Shown in pieces: positions 57,054 to 64,000 of a stretch of DNA of 64,000 nt. The translations under genes were made by a program, and so were the position numbers. Within the stretch, counting starts at the first letter, position 1. Each line of letters starts with the position of its first letter. Origin of the DNA: Hesseltinella vesiculosa (lineage: Eukaryota; Mucoromycota; Mucoromycetes; Mucorales; Cunninghamellaceae); NCBI GenBank assembly GCA_002104935.1, contig MCGT01000002.1, forward strand, positions 1,302,001-1,366,000. The letters run 5' to 3'. A model generated the notes under the pieces. That model had not been told where the DNA came from. It worked only from the letters and a program-made list of their open reading frames with translations, and searched no databases.

Positions 57054-58555
57054 ATGACCAAGTAAGCATACCAACAGTAGAGCATGCAAGAGTACCCATA
57101 GGGTAATTTACATAACACTACTTTTTGTGTGTTTGTGTTGGATTTGTCAGCTTCCAACCTCCAGTTACTTTCCGCAAGATCCAGGCAATCCAAGTTGGCA
57201 ACGACTTTGAAAAAGTGACCCGTGTTGTCAATGTCAATTACCAAGACTTCGCTTCTCATTTGCGTCCTCATCAAGTGATTGTCAAGATGCTCTATGTCGG
57301 GATCAATGCTTCTGATGTCAACTACACCAACGCCAAATACGTGCCAGACATCAAACCGTAAGTTCCGTCCCTAGCATCGTCTCATTTTGTCATTCTCGTG
57401 CTTATCTTTTTCTGTTTGCTAGTCCTTTTGATGTCGGGTTTGAAGGTCTAGGTCAAGTGGTGGCTGTGGGCGAAAAGGTGAATAAAGCCAAGCTCGGATC
57501 CTATGCCATTGTCTCCCAATATGGTGCTTTTGCCGAGTACATTGCTGTGGCCGCAAAAGTCTTGGTGCCTGTGCCAGTAAGTAAAAAAAAAAAAAAAGGA
57601 AAGAATGCCTGGGAAACGACGAAGCTGACGCCCTTTTGGTTTTGAAAAAGGCACCCAAACCTGAACTTGTAAGCCTGTTTGTGTCTGGGCTGACAGCCTC
57701 CATTGCCCTGACCGAGAAAGGCCAGCTTGGCGCCGGTGAGACTGTATTGGTGACAGCTGGTAAATCACGGAAAAAAAAGTTGCAGGAAAGCTTAAACCCA
57801 TTCGTCTTGTCGTTTAGCTGCTGGTGGCACAGGTCAATTTGCAGTGCAATTGGCCAAATTGGCCGGAAATCATGTCATTGGTACTTGCTCCAGGTAATTT
57901 TCCATTTGGATGTAGAATGCCATGTTGCTCATCCTCTCTTTACTAGCGATGAAAAAGTGGCTATGCTGAAGCGTATGGGCTGTGACCGTGTGATCAACTA
58001 CAAAAAGGAAGACCTGAAAACGGTCTTGCGCAAGGAATACCCTCGAGGCGTTGATATCGGTAAAGCTCTAGAAAAAGCCGCCTGTATGCTATTTCGATGC
58101 TCACCTTTTTCTCAGTGTATGAATCGGTCGGGGGCGAGTTTTTCAACATTTGCTTGAACAGGTAAAAAAAACAAACCATAGAATAAGGGCGACTGTGACA
58201 GAACTCATCATGGATGTGAGCTAGTTTGGCTGACAAGGGTCGCTTGATTGTGATTGGCATGGCTGCATCTTACACAAGCAGTGATGGTATGAAGGGTGAC
58301 GATGTGAACACAATCAAGTTGCTGGCCAAATCGCGCACCGTTACCGGCTTCTTCTTGCCTGCTTATGCCGAACAGCAGCCCAAACATCTGAAAAAACTGA
58401 TCGAGTTGTTGAATGCCAAGAAACTAGAGGTGGAATTGGACGTTGTGGGGCAAGGCGATATCACCGACGTGTATGCTGGTGTGGATCATTTGCAAAAAGG
58501 TCACAACAAGGGCAAGGTAGTTGTGCCTCTCGTCAAGTCAGATGCCCGCCTGTAG
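57054..58555 (+). CDS. Zinc-less MDR reductase, PTGR3/ZADH2-like
   Basis: Eight exons (57054-57061, 57151-57357, 57423-57576, 57651-57759, 57818-57893, 57947-58059, 58116-58161, 58225-58555) give 347 aa; the first encodes only MTN. GroES-like half: FEKVTRVVNVNYQ, MLYVGINASDVNYTNAKY, GFEGLGQVVAVGEKV. Rossmann half: AAAGGTGQFAVQLAKLAG (NADPH motif), RMGCDRVINYKKEDL, GVDIVYESVGGEFFN. The set resembles PTGR3/ZADH2 prostaglandin reductase-3 and quinone oxidoreductases, which reduce alpha,beta-unsaturated ketones with NADPH. The structural zinc cysteines of alcohol dehydrogenases are absent, as expected. Confidence 0.88.
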
Positions 58556-59224
58556 AATGCTGCTGGTGTACTGTACTATTATGAAATAATAATAATAATA
58601 AAAAACTGAAAACGTGGTCGTGTGAGCCTCATAGTGACAAACGGATTGTTTTTCTTGGGCATGGTATTGAACTACAAGCATGGTGTGCAAAAGTTGGTTG
58701 TTGCTTTGTAACCGGCTGCCTAGCTCTTACCATTTTCATTAAAAAATGTACCGGATGTGCCTCGAGGTTGAGCCAGAGTCTGTTCCCTGTTTCCAGCCGG
58801 GGTAAGGGCAGCTGTGCACACCTCTAGCTCTTCTCGACGACTCCCGATCGGCTTACGCTTTGAAGGACGACCTGGCCTTATCATATTCTACCTGTACGCA
58901 AAATTTGGGGTTAAACGATTTCGATCCTATTTTGACCAAATCCCCTGGGGGTCACCCTGCGGAAAATCGATTTTTTTTTGGCTGGTGATTTGGAAGTGTC
59001 AAAATGAAAGTGGCGCAAACTGGCTGGGTAACCTTTGTCAATCAACCTGATTTTTTCACAGTCAACACCATTCATGAATTTTTATCACCATGCAAAACAT
59101 CGCTCTGAATCAATCACACAAAAGTGTTCTGCAGCATTTCGTATTTTTTTTCAAATTGAGTCAAAATTAAGCTGGGCGGAGTTGTAAGCCAGTTTATTTT
59201 TTTACTCGATGCTGCAGCCATGTG
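58556..59224. other. Intergenic with dispersed repeat
   Basis: Contains the most complete repeat copy (separate entry). An ATT/AAT microsatellite (AATAATAATAATAATAA) follows the reductase stop near 58586. Confidence 0.5.
58930..59180 (+). repeat. Dispersed repeat, fullest copy
   Basis: Head module GACCAAATCCCCTGGGGGTC, then GCGGAAAATCGATT, T9, GGCTGGTGATTTGGAAGTG, TGTCAAAATGAAAG and CAACCTGATTTTTTCACAG in order. It shares head and body with the copy at 33020-33290. Confidence 0.65.
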
Positions 59225-59680
59225 ATGGGCAAAAGTCGTTATTGGGCAGCCATGGTGATATCGCAGGCTGATCGTATCTCACAAGATTCGACGATCCCTT
59301 CAAAGCAATGCAGAATACTTTTTAACCTTTGTGATGTGCCAAGCAATCAAGTACTATCAACTGAAAAACTCGCATCCAGATTTGTGCAAGCCCTTGCGAT
59401 GTCATACCTGACGCCACCATGCATTGAAAGTGCTCAAAAATTGGTCACTACTGTTGATGTGGCCCGCGAGATCAAAGGCACAGCTCCTATCAAAGACTGG
59501 ATGACATTGAAGAAATTTACAGACGACCTGCAAAACCCGGCACTGAAGTCTTTGTCTGGACATGCTCTTACCGTTGATTTTGAAACACTCGCAAACCAAG
59601 CTGGAAACAAGATTTCTGATAGCAACAAAAAGATCAATAACATTGTGGTTGCAATATTGGAGCGACTTTACGGACTCTAG
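59225..59680 (+). CDS. Orphan open frame, possible gene remnant
   Basis: An unspliced frame of 151 aa with coding-like codon use (for example TTVDVAREIKGTAPIKDWM and FETLANQAGNKISDSNKKIN). No family recognised. It starts right after the dispersed repeat and is followed by C-rich tracts. It could be a young gene, the last exon of a longer one, or a remnant. Confidence 0.4.
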   Translation: MGKSRYWAAMVISQADRISQDSTIPSKQCRILFNLCDVPSNQVLSTEKLASRFVQALAMSYLTPPCIESAQKLVTTVDVAREIKGTAPIKDWMTLKKFTDDLQNPALKSLSGHALTVDFETLANQAGNKISDSNKKINNIVVAILERLYGL

Positions 59681-59959
59681 TGATTGGCAACCCCCCCCCT
59701 CCCCCCTCCTCTCCTTTTTCCCATAGCTTTTTTCTTCCCCTCTTTCCATTCCTTCCTTCCTTCCTGTTCCCTCTGTCTTTCGAAGTATTGTCAATAATAA
59801 ATCGACCCCCCCCCCCTAGTGCTTTACGTATGGATAGTGTTCGTTCATCGAAATTACACTGTAAGCATGGGCTTAACTTTTGGTATTCAAAAGAGTTTAC
59901 TGCACAATTAACAATTGCTGAGAGATCACACCAAAAATCCCAAAATCTGGCGACTCCGG

Positions 59960-59990
<31 letters not shown>

Positions 59991-60040
59991 GCCGTTCCGC
60001 AAGCCAACCGCTTTTCTTTTCTTTTCTCTGATACTTCTCA

Positions 60041-61749
60041 ATGGCTCACAAGCTCCCATTCACAAATCTCGTTCATCATCCCAAGGATCCTCTTCTTGTC
60101 CTGTCCAATGGCAGCCACTTTTTGGTCGTCAACACCAGGTAATTTACAATCGGCCTTTGTTAGATTGATCTAAGGCTTTTGTTGATTGTCTCTCCTCCAG
60201 CACTGGCCAGGTTGAAAAGGAATATCCTCAAGAACAGCCCACCAAATTCCAAGAACTGCACCGATTGCTAGCCTTCAATGCTGACGGATCCCAGCTCGTT
60301 ACAACCGGCGAAAACAAATTGTTGCAAGTCTACGATACCAAAACCTGGGATCTTGTTTTGACCCGACCTGTCAACAAACGGGCTATTGCCGTGACATTCA
60401 CCAATGACGGATCCACAATGATCGTTGCCGACAAGTTTGGTGATGCTTTTTGGTAAGCAACAGCACCCCTTCTCCTCCATGTAGCCCAATGATCGCGTGC
60501 ACAGCAGACTTGCTCATTCCTTTTTCTTCATGATAATGCAAGCCATCCCAACGTGGCCTCTACAAAAGACGATTTGGAACCTATTTTGGGTCACGTTTCC
60601 ATGGTCACTGACTTGGTAATGGCTATGCAGAAAAAAAAATAATAGAAAGAACGCTGCCCGAGGCTGTTGGTTGTTCACGCGTCATCCTCTTCTGTTTCTT
60701 GCTAGGCTCTCTCGGACGATGAAAAATATATTATCACCTCTGACCGTGATGAACATGTTCGCGTCAGCCACTACCCTAACGGCTATAACATTGAGTCCTT
60801 TTGTCTTGGCCACACAGAGTAAGGGACCAAGGATGACAAAAGTGGAAGTAGTGCTCAACCCTTCTCTTCGTTTTTCGTAGCGCTGTAACCAACGTACATC
60901 TTGTTCCTTGGCAGAAAGACCGACTTGTGTCGACTGGCGGTGATTGCACACTTCGCCTCTGGGATTTCGTCAAAGGCTCTCAACAGCAATGTATCGATGT
61001 TGCCCAATACATCCAATCGTTTGTGCCCAAGGTAGGAAATATGAATGCTCTAAATACCGAGACTGCGCCGGACCAAACGGTTCACATTTTTTTTTTTTGT
61101 AGGAAAACCCCTCGACCGAAGCTCCTATTGTCCAATCTGTCAAATTCAATACCGATGCCAAGTTGGTTGCATTGTCATTTACAAAGTAAGGCTTCCCAGC
61201 TGGCTTGACAAAGGAAGACTCTGGAATTGATAATCATACTCCCTTTTTTATTATTATTATCTTAGGCTCCCAGTCATTTTGCTGTTCTCTTGGGAAAACG
61301 ACCAATTCGAATACAAGCAAACTTTGGAAGTTGGCCAGCCTGTTTTAGGCCTGGATTTTGATTTGGAAGGTCGATTATGGGTGGCAGTGGCTCCTACCGA
61401 CGCCACAGGCTCTCTGGTCCTCCTCTTCAACCAAGTCGATGCCAAGGTAAAAAAAGTAGAAAAAAGAGACGGGACGTACCTCAAAGCTGACGCATCTCTA
61501 TCATAACCATTTTATAGTACCAACTGGACGAGTCATCCTCACTTGTGGCGGCCATCAATGCTGCTCGTGTTGAACAAGGTAGAATATATAATTTGAGCAT
61601 GCAATAGCAATAGCCTTACGACTCCCTCGCCTTTTTTATTAGTGGACACTCTACCTGATCTGTTTGCATTGTTCAAGTTGCGAAAGTTCACGGATTTGGA
61701 TGAAGAGCAGCGTGTGGATCCTAGCATCAAGAAACGCAAGACAGAATAG
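60041..61749 (+). CDS. TRM82: tRNA (guanine-N7) methyltransferase subunit TRM82/WDR4
   Basis: Nine exons (60041-60138, 60201-60452, 60543-60615, 60706-60818, 60881-61031, 61103-61185, 61266-61446, 61518-61578, 61643-61749) give 372 aa. WD repeats include [40 protein letters not shown] and [15 protein letters not shown]. The stretch [20 protein letters not shown] followed by FCLGHTDAV is the Trm82 signature. It is the non-catalytic WD subunit that pairs with Trm8/METTL1 to make m7G46 in tRNAs. The C-terminal tail is basic (KKRKTE), fitting a nuclear location. Confidence 0.93.
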
Positions 61750-62148
61750 AATAATATTAAAAGCTTAGCAGCAGCATCATGAAAAAAAAAGCCCACCGTC
61801 AAAAATAGGGACCCTCTTCAGAGTGAGAATTTTTTTTTTTTTTCGTTGGACATCCTCGACGCGGTGAAAAGAGTATTAGCCTTGGCTTGGTAAACACGCC
61901 TTTCCACATGTCACCACAGATGCTATGAGCCCCCCTTTTCATAGTTTGAATTGATATCATGCATAGGCAGTGAACAGTGATATGCAAAATCACCATTCTG
62001 GCTTTCGAAGTCCCACACCTTTCTCTCTTAACGAGAAGATAACAATTAAACGACGTCGTTTATTAGATATATTTAGAGCTTCCATAAAGGAAGGGAAACT
62101 AGACTTGACCAGATGTATTAGGAAGTCTCAGGGCTCGGGGCTCTGAGT
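61750..62148. other. Intergenic between convergent genes
   Basis: 399 bp; nothing recognised. Confidence 0.5.
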
Positions 62149-62478
62149 CTAGACGACGGAACATTGGCAGACGTGGTAGTTGAAGCTGTTGCGAGAGCAG
62201 CCGAAAGCTTCAATACGTTCAAAGTTCTGGGGTCTCAAACCAATACAAGCGATTTGTCCAACGTTGGAGGGGTTGTGGTGCTCACCGTCGTACATACAGG
62301 TGTGGCCACCGGCACCGTTGACACCCAATTCGATACAGTGGTTGGCGGTGTATACGGTTTCGTCATAGCCAGGCATACCGTAGATGGTAACAGTGACAGC
62401 GGGATCGATTTCAGGTGCGGCCATCAAGCCAGGAACAAGAGCAGCCAAAGCAAGAGCGAAGTAGTGAATTTGAACCAT
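62149..62478 (-). CDS. Small secreted cysteine-rich protein
   Basis: A single exon of 109 aa. Signal peptide about 20 residues (MVQIHYFALALAALVPGLMA) then APEIDPAVTVTIYGMPGYDE and a mature part with six Cys, at NHC, HTC, IAC, FGC and the C-terminal HVCQC; three disulfides are possible. No family recognised. The size, secretion signal and Cys number are those of small secreted fungal proteins (wall, antimicrobial or effector-like roles); no function can be claimed. A TATAAAA box lies about 65 bp upstream. Confidence 0.75.
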   Translation of the reverse strand: MVQIHYFALALAALVPGLMAAPEIDPAVTVTIYGMPGYDETVYTANHCIELGVNGAGGHTCMYDGEHHNPSNVGQIACIGLRPQNFERIEAFGCSRNSFNYHVCQCSVV

Positions 62479-62542
62479 TGTGTTTTTCTTAATTGAAGTG
62501 AAGATGTTGTTGATATTTTCAAAGATGTGTCAAACAAGGTCA

Positions 62543-62549
62543 TTTTATA
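62543..62549 (-). promoter_or_regulatory. TATA box, small secreted protein gene
   Basis: TATAAAA on the minus strand about 65 bp before the start at 62478. Confidence 0.55.
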
Positions 62550-64000
62550 CCTTTTTTTATTTTTTATTTTGACCTGGCACTGCTGTCACTGCCTCTCGAT
62601 TCTGAGATTAGAAATACCACAATTGAAATTTTTAACAAATGTTCTCATTTTCTGCTTCTACTTTGGGAAATTCTTCTTGAACCTTAATCATACAATGCCT
62701 CCATGTAAACCCTGCAGGTGGGAGCAGGGGCGTGGAGGCAGAGCTGGGTGCTACTTGTTGCCATGAGGATGCCTTTTGAACGATTTTTTTTTCCGCCCTC
62801 TTTCCATTTTCTTTTTTTTTGCGTGGGCTTTTGGGTAGCTCGCAAACGAGTTTGAACATGAGGAAGGCTGCAAACGAGAATATTTCGTTCTTGTCGCCTA
62901 ACCATCCCTTTACCCCTTTGCCGCGCTCCGTTTCCGGTAGGGCAACGGCTTAAAAAAAAAGACAAATACCCCATGCCCTAGGATCTGGGTCGGGGTTGTC
63001 TCGATAGACAACCAAGATCTGGCAATGCCGGTGCTCGCCATTGGTTACTTCGACCTGTCAAAACTGCACAATGCGCGGAATGGAAACATTTCTTTATTGG
63101 GAAATGACAAGACAATAAACTCTGTGGTGCCATCAGAATGACGATACATCAGCTCCCCAATTTTTTTTTTTTTCGTACTTGGATCGAAGTTTATTAGTGA
63201 AGGCACGGCTTACTTCATCATCGCCTCCAATCTCGGCGATTTGCACGGGTCTAGTACAATAGCTAAGGAGAACATAGGGCAAGTCATAAAGAGCTTGTCA
63301 TCTTGATTCCAGAATGCAACAGATCGGCAGTTGCAGCATATGCACTCGAAATTGCATGTCGCTGACGAGTGGCAAACCAGGGGCGAACCGTCAGTTTTAA
63401 AGAGGCCCTCTTTATGATGCTCCATAGGTTGGCGGCTCGATCTCGATTTTTTCCATGACGAGTCAACAAGTAGCTAGGGAAGTCTTCGGTAAAAAGCAAT
63501 CGTACCGAGTCATCTTGACCTAGACGGCATATAAGCGGGTATGCAGGACACTGAAGGAATGAATGGCATGGTGTCAGAGGCTGGATTCAAGTTTAGATGT
63601 GGCATTGTATGTGATCAGGGGATAAAGCGAGACAATTTAGTGGCTTTTCAAATGAGATGAACTGGTCGAAAAATCAAAAGATGTGACATACCGACTGAAG
63701 AGGAGATGTGCATAATGGACAGCCCTCTTAAAAGAGAAGTGTGGTTAAAAAGGAAAGCCCGTGCATTTTGGCCCAATATGGAATTGACAATAGGGGAAAG
63801 GGATAGCCACAGCCAAAAAAAAAAATAAAGAAAATCCAGAAACTCGTAAAAGTTAAATCTAGCATGAGCCGTATGGTCCATGGCAAGAAAACAGGTGCAT
63901 ACATAAAAGGCAATGCTCACTGTAATAAGCATGTATCATAGCATTTTTGAATCTGTTGCTACAGCTGAAAATATGTAGACATCATGCCAAAAAATTTCTT
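62550..64000. other. 3' edge, no firm gene
   Basis: No firm gene. A minus-strand frame at 63648-63932 has two hydrophobic stretches (ITVSIAFYVCTCFLAM, DFLYFFFWLWLSLSPIV) and could be an exon of a membrane protein that starts beyond 64000. A perfect small hairpin (GGTTGTCT-cgat-AGACAACC) is at about 62993-63012. Confidence 0.35.

Noticed and set aside
62993..63012. Perfect 8-bp hairpin, considered as a terminator or small RNA
   Set aside because: Isolated, no gene ends there and no second copy seen.

Overview
This window is nuclear DNA of a fungus, most likely an early-diverging one (Mucoromycota, Mucorales-like). The placement is inferred from gene content and gene structure, not from a database match. 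Coding genes are dense and broken by many introns of about 50-90 bp with GTAAG-type donors, TACTAAC-like branch points and long A or T homopolymers next to the splice sites. The content includes an E2F-type transcription factor, a GDP-L-fucose synthase, an archaeal-type phosphoglycerate mutase, a CC2D1/Lgd homologue and small GPI-anchored Kre9/Knh1-like proteins. I could build about 31 spliced models whose exon phases close exactly. I also support one intron-containing tRNA-Tyr and a few weaker ORFs. No bacterial operons, CRISPR arrays or viral genes were seen.

Layout. 0.7-2.4 kb: Dma1-like FHA-RING ubiquitin ligase, convergent with ribosomal protein eL32. 4.0-10 kb: a small unknown gene, then four minus-strand genes (CC2D1-like, ATG12, an unknown spliced gene, LSM7). 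10-19.5 kb: ApgM phosphoglycerate mutase, a SOX/MATA-like HMG-box protein, NOL8/Nop8, a WW-domain protein and an FG nucleoporin of the Nup49/NUP58 type. 20-27 kb: Ssu1/TDT-family anion transporter, neutral ceramidase (12 exons, one of 6 nt), Ctr-like copper transporter. 27-32 kb: three Kre9/Knh1-like genes, two of them in a recent tandem duplication. 34-43 kb: ADCK2/Cqd1-type kinase, Bem3-like PX-PH-RhoGAP, an unknown Ser/Thr-rich protein. 44-50.6 kb: tRNA-Tyr, an unknown gene, divergent mitochondrial carrier, BMT2 rRNA methyltransferase, an unknown acidic-tail protein. 51-64 kb: GDP-L-fucose synthase, a two-finger C2H2 factor, E2F, an unknown coiled-coil protein, a PTGR3/ZADH2-like reductase, an orphan ORF, TRM82, and a small secreted Cys-rich protein.

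The genes are mostly housekeeping and do not form one pathway. Themes are ribosome and tRNA maturation (eL32, NOL8, BMT2, TRM82, LSM7), membrane traffic and autophagy (CC2D1, ATG12), cell-surface and lipid metabolism (Kre9-like proteins, ceramidase, GDP-fucose), and cell-cycle or polarity control (Dma1, E2F, RhoGAP). The most unusual signals are five introns that close in frame only with GC donors, a 6-nt microexon, a duplicated gene whose coding copies are almost identical while their flanks have diverged (suggesting gene conversion), a dispersed non-coding repeat family with flipped modules, and three divergent promoters of 132-133 bp.
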